A stretch of DNA of 64,000 nucleotides. Source: Tessaracoccus rhinocerotis (GTDB lineage Bacteria > Actinomycetota > Actinomycetes > Propionibacteriales > Propionibacteriaceae). The number at the start of each line of letters is the position of its first letter. The stretch's first letter is position 1. Below are positions 34,906-43,820 of the stretch, piece after piece. Made by a program: the position numbers and the translations under genes. Below the pieces are notes generated by a model. That model was not told where the DNA came from and made no database searches. It saw only the letters and a list, made by a program, of their open reading frames with translations. The stretch covers positions 828,334 through 892,333 of the forward strand of contig NZ_VKKG01000001.1 in NCBI RefSeq assembly GCF_007197885.1, in the 5' to 3' direction.

Positions 34906-35751
34906 TCAGTACCCCCTGCTGAGGACCCGCTCGCGCGCCTCGGCCACCGCGCTGCCGGAGGTCCTGCGCGCCATGCGACGCAGCAGCACCGGTGCCAGCA
35001 GCAGCCCGACCGCGGCCCATGCCACCAGGACCAGCACCATCTGCGGCGTGCGCCAGGAGCCGCCCACTTCCAGTCCCATGGCCGCATCGTCGAGCAGGAC
35101 CGTGCGGATCCCCAGCCCGATCCAGTAGTGGGGCGTGAACTGTCCCACCACCTGCAGCGCAGCCGGCAGCATGGTCAACGGGTAGAACAGGCCGGCGATG
35201 ATGGCCAGCGCGTAGAGCCCGAGGCTGGCGACGCCAAGTCCGATTGCGGAGCGGAACAGCGAGCCCATCACCGCTCCCCACGGCAGCATGGCCGCGGTTG
35301 CCAGTGCGTAGACGAGCACGAACAGCAGCCAACGCGTCGGGTCGGAGGGTAGGAGGTCGGGGAGGATGATCGCCGCCCCGACGACCATGGGCACCACCGG
35401 GATCGCCGTGTCGACGACTGCCACCACCAGTTTCGCCAGGAGATGGCCCGTGACCCCGTTGGGCACCGCCTTGGCGCGCATCAGGGTCCCGTCCTCGCGC
35501 TCCTGCTGGATCTCGGCGGAGACCCCGATGGCGGCACCGGCGATGAGGCTGAAGGCAAGCATGCCTGAGAACACCCACGCCGAAACCCCGACCGCCCCGT
35601 CGATTACGCTGTCGCGCACGAACCAGAGCACCGCGAGCACGACGACGGGGAACACCAGCAACGAGATGCCGGTCGGGCTGAGGTACTTGCGCAGAACGGT
35701 CACCTTCGCCTGACCCCAGGCTGCCCGCAGCACTGCCTTCCTTGCGTTCAT
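34906..35751 (-). CDS. ABC-2 type transporter permease
   Basis: 281 residues with six predicted membrane helices: SLLVFPVVVLAVLWFV, WVFSGMLAFSLIAGAAIG, then four more between about 115 and 265. EIQQEREDGTLMRAKAVP is the conserved cytosolic coupling region of the ABC2_membrane family (the QREDGT motif). It works with the ATPase encoded upstream. The start overlaps the ATPase stop (ATGA). Probable drug or lipid exporter. Confidence 0.88.
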   Translation of the reverse strand: MNARKAVLRAAWGQAKVTVLRKYLSPTGISLLVFPVVVLAVLWFVRDSVIDGAVGVSAWVFSGMLAFSLIAGAAIGVSAEIQQEREDGTLMRAKAVPNGVTGHLLAKLVVAVVDTAIPVVPMVVGAAIILPDLLPSDPTRWLLFVLVYALATAAMLPWGAVMGSLFRSAIGLGVASLGLYALAIIAGLFYPLTMLPAALQVVGQFTPHYWIGLGIRTVLLDDAAMGLEVGGSWRTPQMVLVLVAWAAVGLLLAPVLLRRMARRTSGSAVAEARERVLSRGY

Positions 35752-36680
35752 GACGCCACCTCCTGGATGGTCGCGATCTCGGAGAGGTCCTCGCCGGCCT
35801 CGGCCCGGCGCACGACGCTGAGATAGGCCTCCTCGAGCGACGCCGGACGGACCTCTAGCACCTCCACCTCCCCCGGACGCAGGGTGAGCTGCTCGGTCAG
35901 CCACGCCGTCGGGTCGGGGGTGGAGTGGACCATCACCCGCCCCGTGGCCCGGTCCCGGACCCGGACCTCGTTGGACCTGGAGAACCCGAGGCGCAGTTCG
36001 TCGGGGGTGCCGTCGGCGATGATCCGGCCGGAGGCAAGGACGAGGATCCGGTCGGCCACCTTCTCGGCCTCGTCGAGGTCGTGCGTGGTCATCAGGATGG
36101 TGGTCTCCAGGTCGGCGACGTCGCCGAGCAGGTCGTGGATGTCGCGGCGACCCTTGGGATCCAGGCCGGTGGTCGGCTCGTCGAGGAACAGCAGCTCGGG
36201 TCGTCCCACCAGGCCGACCGCGACGTCGAGCCGACGTCGCTGGCCGCCGGAGAGCCTGTCGATGCGCTGGTCACGGGAATCGGCGAGGCCGACCCGCTCC
36301 AGCAGTTCGTCGGTGGGCCACGGCCGCACCACCTCCGGCGTCGCGAACGGCACGTAGTAGTCCGCGATCACCTCGAGCAGTTCGTGGACGCGCCAACGGG
36401 CGTGGTCGCGCCAGCTCTGCAGCACGATGCCCACGCGCGCCTTCCACGCCTCCCCCGCCCTGATTGGATCCGAGCCCAGCACCTGCACCCGGCCACCGCT
36501 GGGCCTGCGGATCCCCTCCAGGATCTCCACCGTGGTGGTCTTGCCCGCGCCGTTCGGTCCGAGGAGCGCCACCACCTGGCCGCGCGGGATCTCGAGGGTC
36601 AGGCCGTCGAGGACCAGCTTCGGACCGTAGGCCATGGTCAATCCGTCGCAGCGGATCACAGAATCGAGAGCAGCACCCAT
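35748..36680 (-). CDS. ABC transporter ATP-binding protein (ABC-2/DrrA type)
   Basis: 310 residues. Walker A GPNGAGKTT, signature LSGGQRRRLDVA, Walker B LLFLDEPTTGLDP, and the switch His in MTTHDLDEAE. The last 80 residues form the C-terminal regulatory extension of DrrA-type ATPases. It powers the adjacent permease. TACATT (36693-36688) lies 7 nt before the ATG, indicating a leaderless transcript, and an inverted repeat overlaps that box. Confidence 0.92.
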   Translation of the reverse strand: MGAALDSVIRCDGLTMAYGPKLVLDGLTLEIPRGQVVALLGPNGAGKTTTVEILEGIRRPSGGRVQVLGSDPIRAGEAWKARVGIVLQSWRDHARWRVHELLEVIADYYVPFATPEVVRPWPTDELLERVGLADSRDQRIDRLSGGQRRRLDVAVGLVGRPELLFLDEPTTGLDPKGRRDIHDLLGDVADLETTILMTTHDLDEAEKVADRILVLASGRIIADGTPDELRLGFSRSNEVRVRDRATGRVMVHSTPDPTAWLTEQLTLRPGEVEVLEVRPASLEEAYLSVVRRAEAGEDLSEIATIQEVAS

Positions 36681-36687
36681 GCCCTCA

Positions 36688-36707
36688 AATGTAGCAGGAC
36701 TACTACA
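36688..36707 (-). promoter_or_regulatory. Leaderless promoter and inverted-repeat operator of the ABC operon
   Basis: On the plus strand TGTAG and CTACA arms flank an 8-bp centre at 36690-36707 (TGTAGCAGGACTACTACA). The repeat covers the -10 box TACATT, so a bound protein would block transcription. The small XRE regulator of the operon is the simplest candidate. Confidence 0.5.
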
Positions 36708-36738
36708 AACCGTCTAGGAGTTGATGACCCGGTGCTCG

Positions 36739-39342
36739 TCAGCCCTGCGTCACCTCCACGATTCCGTGGGCGCCCCTTTCGGCGTCGACCATGACGTGGT
36801 TGACCACGCTGTAGTGGCCGGCCTCGGGGAACTCGAGCTCGACGAACCCGCCCTGCGCCGCCTGCAGGTCCAGCGCCTGCGAGCCCCCGCCCGCGTTGCC
36901 GAACGCATCCACTCCGTCGCGCAGGAGGTAGGCGCCCTCCTTGTAGACGGTGTCGAACTGCGCGCCGACGATGTGGAACGACGCCGGCCTGTTCGGCCCT
37001 GCGGCGACCACCCAGAACCTGACCCGCTCTCCCACCTTCGCCTCGAAGGGCGCCTGGTCGTACTGGTTGGCCACGCCGTTGAAGACCACGAAGCTCGGGT
37101 CCTCCGCAGCTACGGCATCGGCGTCCACCTCGGTGGCCTCCTCCGCAGTGGCGGCTGCCGAGTCGAGGAAGACTTCGGACTGCACCACGACGTAGCTGCG
37201 GTCCACCTCCGGCAGGCCCTCGGCGGGTTCGATGACCACGGCTCCGTGCATGCCGGCGGCGATGTGGGAGCTCATGGGCATCGTGGAGCAGTGGTACATC
37301 CACGCGCCGGCGCGCTCCGCGGTGAACCGGTAGACCAGTGACTCCCCGGGCGCGATCGTGCGCATCGGCCCGTCGGGCGCGAGATTGCTGGCGTGGAAGT
37401 CGATCGAGTGGCCCATGGAGCCGTCGTTGACGAGCGTGACCTCGAAGACGTCGCCGACGCGACCGTGGAGCGTCGGCCCGACGCCCTGTCCGTTGAACGT
37501 CCAGCGGGTCTGCCAGACGCCCGGCGCCACCTCGAGCGGCACCTCGGTCACGGTGAAGGTGACCCGGTGCACGGTCTCCTCGCCCAACGGCTCCAGCACC
37601 GGGTCGACGACGTGGCCCAGCTGCGCGTCCGGATCGGCGGGCACGCCGCCGTGCTCATGGGTCTCCTCGGCGCTCGGCTGCGCGGGGGCAGGCGCCCCCT
37701 CTACGACGACCGTGAAGGTCATGCCCATCTGGCGGTGGCCCACGACGGTGCACCAGCCCTCGATGGTGGACCCGACGACGCCGAGGTCCAGTTCCGCGGT
37801 CTCGCCGACGGCCAGCCGCTCGGTGCGCTGGTCGCCGACGGCCAGGTCGTGGAGGTTGGTCGGGTCGGTGTTGACGAGTTCGATGACCACGTGGTCTCCG
37901 GGGTTCACGGTGACGGAGTTCGGCTCGAACGCCATGTCCACCGCCTCGACGCGCACGCGCACGGTCTCGCCACTGGGGACGACTTCCACCGACGACGCCG
38001 CCACCGACTGCCCGAGACCGACGGCCCCGGGATCGGCGCCGATGCCGAACGTGATCGCCAGCACGATGGCCGCGACTCCTGCGACGGCGCCGCTGCCGCT
38101 GAAGGCCGACGGCCGCTCGGCGTCGTCGGCGGGCTCACCGGCCTCGGCGCGCCGCTTCTCCCCGACCGACGCGGCCACCCCGGCCAACAGCAGCGGGACG
38201 AATGCGGCGAGCGCCACGAGGACGACCACGGAGAGGGTCACCCGGACCCAGGAGGCCAGGGGGAACAGCCACAGCACGAGGCCGACGTTGATCACCACGA
38301 GACGGGTGGTGGCGAACTTGTCGAACTTGGCGGCGGCCTTGCGGACGACGCGCGGACCACCACCCATCACCGACGGCATCAGGTAGCTGAGCGCGCCGGT
38401 GACCAACTGCAGCGCGAAGCCGACCACCCAGATGGACGCCACCAGCGGGTAGCCCTCGGCGAGCCCCTTGTCGTCGGTGCGCAGCACGTGCACGGCGGTG
38501 GCGATGATGCCGATGCAGGCCCACAAGCACGCGAGCCCGATGGAAGCCGGCGCGAACTCGCGCGGCAGCTTGCGGCGCAGCGGACCCCACAGGCTGCGGC
38601 CCCAGAAGACGATCCCGCCCGCGTAGCCGAGCAGGCCGAGCACGGAGACCAGGCGCAGGCCGGTCAGGGAGCCGACGATGACGATCGCGATCGCACCGAG
38701 GAGCACCGGCAACGTCTGCCTGGCCAGGCGCTCGGCACGGTCGTCCATGCGGGTGCGCAGCACGGTGGGCCAGAAGGTCACGAGGGTGCCCACGACGGTG
38801 AGGCCGAGCCAGCCCAGGATGTTGGTCATGGTGTGCGCCACCAGCAGGCGGGCGTGCCAGGCGTCGTCGAGTCCCAGCGCGAGCGCGGCGCCGAGCCCGC
38901 CGCCGACGGGCAGGCAGCAGGCCGCCGCGACGTAGTAGCGGATGCAGATGCGGAACCGGCCGGGCAGGGCGCGGCGCAGGTCGCGGACGAGTTCGAGGCC
39001 GTGCCACACCACGGCGACCGCCACGCCGACGGCGCCGACGAGGGTGAGTGGCCACACGGTGCTGGGCACGCCGATGAACACCAGCAGCGAGCCCACGCCG
39101 AGCAGCCCGAGCCGCAACGAGGACCTGGTGGCGGCCGCGTCGTCGGGGCGGGTCTTGAGCAGGGCGGCGGTGAAGTGAGCGCTCCAGGTCATCACGGCGT
39201 GGGTCATCACGCCGAGCCCGACGAGGTGGACCATCAGCCACGTCGCCTCGGGGATCCACTGGTGCGCCACGGCGACGACCACCGCGGCGACCATCCAGAC
39301 CACGACTGGGATGTCGCGCATGATGCGCAGCCCGCGGCTCAT
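36739..39342 (-). CDS. nirK: Membrane-fused copper nitrite reductase (NirK-type multicopper protein)
   Basis: 867 residues. The N-terminal third to half (about 1-420) has about 12 membrane helices. A first cupredoxin (about 450-540) has type 1 copper ligands in NLHDLAV, EGWCTVVGH and GMTF. A His/Pro linker follows, then a two-domain NirK module (about 590-865). In it, GHSIDFH gives a type 1 His, the catalytic Asp and a type 2 His; MYHCSTMPMSSHIAAGM gives type 2 His, type 1 Cys, His and Met; and SFHIVGAQFDTVY gives the third type 2 His. The second catalytic His of classical NirK (His255 region) is not evident in VFNGVANQYDQAPFEAKVG. NirK reduces nitrite to NO. It is the last gene of a coupled four-gene operon. 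Confidence 0.85.
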   Translation of the reverse strand: MSRGLRIMRDIPVVVWMVAAVVVAVAHQWIPEATWLMVHLVGLGVMTHAVMTWSAHFTAALLKTRPDDAAATRSSLRLGLLGVGSLLVFIGVPSTVWPLTLVGAVGVAVAVVWHGLELVRDLRRALPGRFRICIRYYVAAACCLPVGGGLGAALALGLDDAWHARLLVAHTMTNILGWLGLTVVGTLVTFWPTVLRTRMDDRAERLARQTLPVLLGAIAIVIVGSLTGLRLVSVLGLLGYAGGIVFWGRSLWGPLRRKLPREFAPASIGLACLWACIGIIATAVHVLRTDDKGLAEGYPLVASIWVVGFALQLVTGALSYLMPSVMGGGPRVVRKAAAKFDKFATTRLVVINVGLVLWLFPLASWVRVTLSVVVLVALAAFVPLLLAGVAASVGEKRRAEAGEPADDAERPSAFSGSGAVAGVAAIVLAITFGIGADPGAVGLGQSVAASSVEVVPSGETVRVRVEAVDMAFEPNSVTVNPGDHVVIELVNTDPTNLHDLAVGDQRTERLAVGETAELDLGVVGSTIEGWCTVVGHRQMGMTFTVVVEGAPAPAQPSAEETHEHGGVPADPDAQLGHVVDPVLEPLGEETVHRVTFTVTEVPLEVAPGVWQTRWTFNGQGVGPTLHGRVGDVFEVTLVNDGSMGHSIDFHASNLAPDGPMRTIAPGESLVYRFTAERAGAWMYHCSTMPMSSHIAAGMHGAVVIEPAEGLPEVDRSYVVVQSEVFLDSAAATAEEATEVDADAVAAEDPSFVVFNGVANQYDQAPFEAKVGERVRFWVVAAGPNRPASFHIVGAQFDTVYKEGAYLLRDGVDAFGNAGGGSQALDLQAAQGGFVELEFPEAGHYSVVNHVMVDAERGAHGIVEVTQG

Positions 39343-40466
39343 CGCTTCACCACCGAGGAAACGACGGCCGCGGCGAACAGCAGCAGCGAGGTGACGGTCA
39401 CAATGCCTCCAGACTTGAACAGTGCGTCGATGCCGGTGAGGTCACCGAGGGCACGGACCACCATGCCGACGTGCAGCACCCCGAGCGGCACCCACATGAC
39501 CGGCCGATAGGGCAGTGGCCGGCCGAGCACGGCGGGGAAGATGATCGGGGCGTGGGCGATGATCATCGAGAGCCCGAATCCGAGGAAGACGCCGTGGATG
39601 GTGATGTCGTAGGCACCGCGCCCGGCGGGTTGGCCGACGACGATCCAAACGATACCGGCCACCGCGAGCCAGAAGTTGCCGGCCAGCAGGGACACGGCGT
39701 TGAAGCGGCGCAACCCGTCCGCGCGCACCATCCGGCGTCCGACGTCGTCGCGGAACAGCCACAGCGCCGTGACGAGGCAGGCGGCGCCGAAGATCCTGCC
39801 GCCCACCTGCGGCGCCACGACCGCCAGGCTGGCCGAGAGCGCCAGCAGGGACCCCATCGCGAGCAGGGTCGGCACGGCACGGCGACCCATGGTCAGCTGG
39901 GCCAGCTCGGCGCGCTCGGCGGCGATGGTGACCACGAGGAAGGCCGCGAGCAGGGGGACCAGGGCGGCGATCTCGACGACGAGCCACAGCCCGGCGGCCA
40001 GCGCCGCCATGAGCGCCCCGAGCACCTGGGCGGCCACCAGCCCCAGCGGCGCCCGCAACCAGAGCGCCAGCGCGAGGACGACGAAAGCCACGGTCCCGTC
40101 GAAGAGCAGGAGCTTGCCGAGGTACTGCGGGGCACCGGCCACCAGGAGGATGGATCCCAGCCCCAGCAGGGCCGGGGCCAGGTAGGCCAGCGAGTTCCGC
40201 AGCGCCTGGGCACGCTCGAGCGAGATCAGTGTGCCCATGAAGCCGAGCACCATGACGGGACCGTGTAGGTCGCCGACCCGTTCGGAGGCGACGGGCGCCC
40301 AGACGCCGAGGCGCACGAGGGCCGCGTTCAGCCCGGACAGCATCGAGAGCCCGCCGAGGACGACGAGCAGCGTGCGCCACCCACGGGTGGCGCGGCCCGG
40401 GTCAGTGGGCGGCGGCCCCGTGCGGGGCGTGCGTGTGGGGCGTCCCCGTGGAGTGGTCGTGCTCAT
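39339..40466 (-). CDS. 12-TM membrane protein of the nitrite/NO operon (NnrS-like, tentative)
   Basis: 375 residues, about 12 membrane helices after a basic Thr/Pro-rich N-terminus. Conserved-looking His segments are DLHGPVMVLGFMGTLISLERA and IHGVFLGFGLSMIIAHAPII, which resemble the helix His motifs of NnrS-type heme-copper proteins and also the N-terminal part of the neighbouring NirK fusion. The family assignment is tentative. The gene starts 65 bp inside the hemerythrin gene and ends with ATGA overlap on nirK, so the four products are made together. It could help cope with NO or deliver copper/heme. Confidence 0.65.
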   Translation of the reverse strand: MSTTTPRGRPTRTPRTGPPPTDPGRATRGWRTLLVVLGGLSMLSGLNAALVRLGVWAPVASERVGDLHGPVMVLGFMGTLISLERAQALRNSLAYLAPALLGLGSILLVAGAPQYLGKLLLFDGTVAFVVLALALWLRAPLGLVAAQVLGALMAALAAGLWLVVEIAALVPLLAAFLVVTIAAERAELAQLTMGRRAVPTLLAMGSLLALSASLAVVAPQVGGRIFGAACLVTALWLFRDDVGRRMVRADGLRRFNAVSLLAGNFWLAVAGIVWIVVGQPAGRGAYDITIHGVFLGFGLSMIIAHAPIIFPAVLGRPLPYRPVMWVPLGVLHVGMVVRALGDLTGIDALFKSGGIVTVTSLLLFAAAVVSSVVKR

Positions 40467-40890
40467 GGGTGCGACGGTCGATCTCCTGCCACTCGTCCCC
40501 GTCCAGACCGGAGGCAGCGGCGGGGAACAGTCCGTTGTCCTCCTTGTCGATGTGGTCCCGGAGCTCCTGCTCCAGGGTGTCCATCAGCGAGTGGTCGCCC
40601 GCGACGATGGCTTCGAGAAGGTCGTCGAGGCTGCGGTGCTCGCCGCAGAGCATCTCGATGTGGTCATGGAACTCCTCGCGGCGTCCCATGATGCCGAAGA
40701 GTCCCACCTCCTCGGACCTGGTGTGGGGTCCGAGGAGGTGGGCCAGTTCGTGCGCGCGTGCCCTGATGTCGTCCTCGACCCCCGTAGCCACTGCGGCCTT
40801 GAGCCGGCCACAGGAGTTGATGATCTCCACGTGCTCGGCCATGTAGCGGCCAATCACCTGGATGGAGTCACACCCGCAGTAGGAGCACAT
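40402..40890 (-). CDS. Hemerythrin-like protein with Cys-rich N-terminus and His-rich tail (RIC/DUF542-like)
   Basis: 162 residues. The N-terminal CSYCGC is a possible metal site. A hemerythrin four-helix bundle follows, with candidate di-iron ligands H20, H56, E60/E61, H75, H77, H85, H113 and E117. The last 25 residues are His-rich (HEHDHSTGTPHTHAPHG), probably metal-binding. Hemerythrin-like RIC/YtfE proteins repair Fe-S clusters damaged by NO, which fits an operon with NirK. The ATG overlaps the DUF2249 stop by one base. Confidence 0.82.
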   Translation of the reverse strand: MCSYCGCDSIQVIGRYMAEHVEIINSCGRLKAAVATGVEDDIRARAHELAHLLGPHTRSEEVGLFGIMGRREEFHDHIEMLCGEHRSLDDLLEAIVAGDHSLMDTLEQELRDHIDKEDNGLFPAAASGLDGDEWQEIDRRTHEHDHSTGTPHTHAPHGAAAH

Positions 40891-41174
40891 CAGGCGCGGG
40901 CCAGCTTCAGCTTCCAGGCGTCGGGGCCCTGCTGGACGTAGCTGATCGCGATGCCCTCGCCGTGGCGCTCGACGATCTGTGCGAGCAGCGGCTTCGGGTC
41001 ATGGGGAGCGATGAGGACGAACGCAGCGCCGGGGCGCAGTGAGTCCACGACGCCGTGGATGGCGGCATGTCGGACGGCGTGGGGGATGACTCGAGCATCC
41101 AGCTCGGGCAGCGCCTCGTCATGTCCTCCGCAGCCGCAGGACGAATTCTTCTCGGTCAGGTTCAGTTCAGTCAC
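40890..41174 (-). CDS. DUF2249 domain protein
   Basis: 94 residues starting VTELNLTEKN from a GTG, with CGCGGHD near the N-terminus. It then has the DUF2249 pattern: LDARVIPHAVRHAAIHGVVDSL, FVLIAPHDPKPLLAQI, WKLKLARA. DUF2249 proteins accompany hemerythrin-like and nitrogen-oxide genes in many bacteria and share the TusA-like fold, but have no proven reaction. First gene of the operon. TAATGT (41187-41182) lies 7 nt before the GTG, consistent with a leaderless transcript. Confidence 0.82.
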   Translation of the reverse strand: MTELNLTEKNSSCGCGGHDEALPELDARVIPHAVRHAAIHGVVDSLRPGAAFVLIAPHDPKPLLAQIVERHGEGIAISYVQQGPDAWKLKLARA

Positions 41175-41223
41175 ATGGCGAACATTACTACAAGTTTGTT
41201 GTACAAAAGTGTATGGTTGCCGC
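41175..41223. promoter_or_regulatory. Divergent promoter region with TACAA-N5-TTGTA operator
   Basis: TACAAGTTTGTTGTA (41189-41203) is an inverted repeat with 5-bp arms and 5-bp centre. The leftward -10 box is TAATGT (41187-41182), 7 nt from the DUF2249 GTG; the rightward -10 is TATGGT (41212-41217), 6 nt from the regulator ATG. The repeat lies between them and would occlude both promoters, pointing to autoregulation by the divergent regulator. Confidence 0.65.
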
Positions 41224-41892
41224 ATGCACAGGTCCCAGGAACGCAACAAGCTCTCCAACCCGCGCCGCAGGGTGTTGCTGGCGGTTCGGGACCTCGGGGG
41301 CGAACACGTCACCATCAACCAGCTCGCCGAACACCTCGGCGGCCATCCCAACGCCTCGCGGGCCCACCTCGGCGCCCTGGCGGACCGGGGTCTGATCACG
41401 GTCGCCGACATCCCCGGCACCGGTCCGGGCCGGCGGCCGCGCGGCCACACCCTGACCGAGGCGGGCAAGGCCGCACTGGATCCCGCCGAGGTCAACAACG
41501 CCAGCCTCGCCGGGGCTTTCGCCTCCTACCTGGTCAGGAGCGGGCACGGGTCCGAGGACGCCCGCGCGATCGGGCGGATGTGGGGTGACTCGCAGGCCGC
41601 AGCCCTGGACGACGCCTGCCCGCGCGACGCCCTCGACTCAGTGGTCCGCGTGCTCGACATGCTCGGGTTCGACCCGGGGCGCGTCCGCACCGCCGACGGT
41701 GAGGCGCTGGTCCTGCGGACCTGCCCCCTGATCGGCAACGACCACGACGACCAGGCGTTCCTGTGCGACGTGCACCACGGCCTGATCGACGGCGTCCTGC
41801 GCCGGATCGGGGCGGCGGAGGGGCTCACGCTCCTGCCGTTCGCCGATGCCGCCGGGTGCCGCGTCGAGGTCGACGAGCCCGTCGCCGTCTGA
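41224..41892 (+). CDS. SufR-like transcriptional regulator (winged helix plus Cys-rich C-terminal domain)
   Basis: 222 residues. A winged-helix domain (about 5-80: [24 protein letters not shown], then [16 protein letters not shown] and a [11 protein letters not shown] wing) is followed by a C-terminal domain with [21 protein letters not shown] and AAGCRVEV. Three cysteines in this order are like those that bind the Fe-S cluster of SufR (COG2345). A cluster-bearing repressor would suit an NO-responsive switch. It is divergent from the nitrite/NO operon. I start it at the ATG at 41224, 6 nt after TATGGT. Confidence 0.78.
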   Translation: MHRSQERNKLSNPRRRVLLAVRDLGGEHVTINQLAEHLGGHPNASRAHLGALADRGLITVADIPGTGPGRRPRGHTLTEAGKAALDPAEVNNASLAGAFASYLVRSGHGSEDARAIGRMWGDSQAAALDDACPRDALDSVVRVLDMLGFDPGRVRTADGEALVLRTCPLIGNDHDDQAFLCDVHHGLIDGVLRRIGAAEGLTLLPFADAAGCRVEVDEPVAV

Positions 41893-41929
41893 GGCCGGAC
41901 CCGCCACCGCGCGGCCCACGGCACTGTCC

Positions 41930-41942
41930 TAGGATCAGGGTC
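41930..41942 (+). promoter_or_regulatory. Leaderless promoter of fumC (-10 TAGGAT)
   Basis: TAGGAT (41930-41935) is followed by 7 nt and the fumC ATG. There is no separate Shine-Dalgarno sequence. Confidence 0.5.
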
Positions 41943-43355
<1,413 letters not shown>

Positions 43356-43419
43356 CGGCCCGGCCGGTTGGCCTCCTGCGGCGTAGGGTGGAACGCACCC
43401 AACGACTCAGGAGGTCATG

Positions 43420-43695
43420 ATGGCCGAGAAGAAGAGGGACCCGGGCCCGAGCGTGAAGGACAAGGAGCTCTACGAGGAACTGCGCGACGAGGGCAACAGC
43501 AAGGAGAAGTCCGCCCGCATCGCCAACGCGGCGGCGAACACCTCGCGCGAGGAGGTGGGCCGCAAGGGTGGCGAGTCGGGCAGCTACGACGACTGGACGG
43601 TCGACGAGCTCCGCGACAGGGCGGCCGAACTCGAGATCGAGGGCCGCTCGGGCATGAACAAGGACGAGTTGATCGACGCGCTGCGCAACCACTGA
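43420..43695 (+). CDS. Small protein with Rho-N/SAP-like C-terminal domain
   Basis: 91 residues. Charged N-terminus (KDKELYEELRDEGNSKEKSARIANAAANTS) followed by WTVDELRDRAAELEIEGRSGMNKDELIDALRNH, the helix-extended-helix of the Rho termination factor N-terminal domain. The family is common in actinobacteria, function unknown, possibly nucleic-acid binding. Two ATGs are adjacent: AGGAGG ends only 2 nt before 43417 but 5 nt before 43420, so I use the second. Confidence 0.82.
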   Translation: MAEKKRDPGPSVKDKELYEELRDEGNSKEKSARIANAAANTSREEVGRKGGESGSYDDWTVDELRDRAAELEIEGRSGMNKDELIDALRNH

Positions 43696-43744
43696 GCGGC
43701 CCGCTTTCGTGGCTCGCGGGTGGGACCGGTACCCTGTTCGCGTT

Positions 43745-43820
43745 GGCCCCGTAGCTCAGGGGATAGAGCACCGCTCTCCTAAAGCGGGTGTCGGAGGTTC
43801 GAATCCTCCCGGGGTCGCCA
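43745..43820 (+). tRNA. tRNA-Arg (anticodon CCT), CCA encoded
   Basis: 76 nt including CCA. Acceptor GGCCCCG/CGGGGTC with one G-U. The anticodon stem CCGCT/AGCGG flanks loop CTCCTAA, anticodon CCT, reading AGG. T-arm GGAGG TTCGAAT CCTCC. Discriminator G. A -10-like TACCCT is at 43730-43735. The opposite strand codes for the end of a membrane protein. Confidence 0.96.

Noticed and set aside
37393-39510. 705-residue plus-strand frame rich in His, Asp, Gln and Gly
   Set aside because: Antisense to the membrane-fused nirK. The repetitive composition mirrors the codon bias of membrane helices on the other strand.
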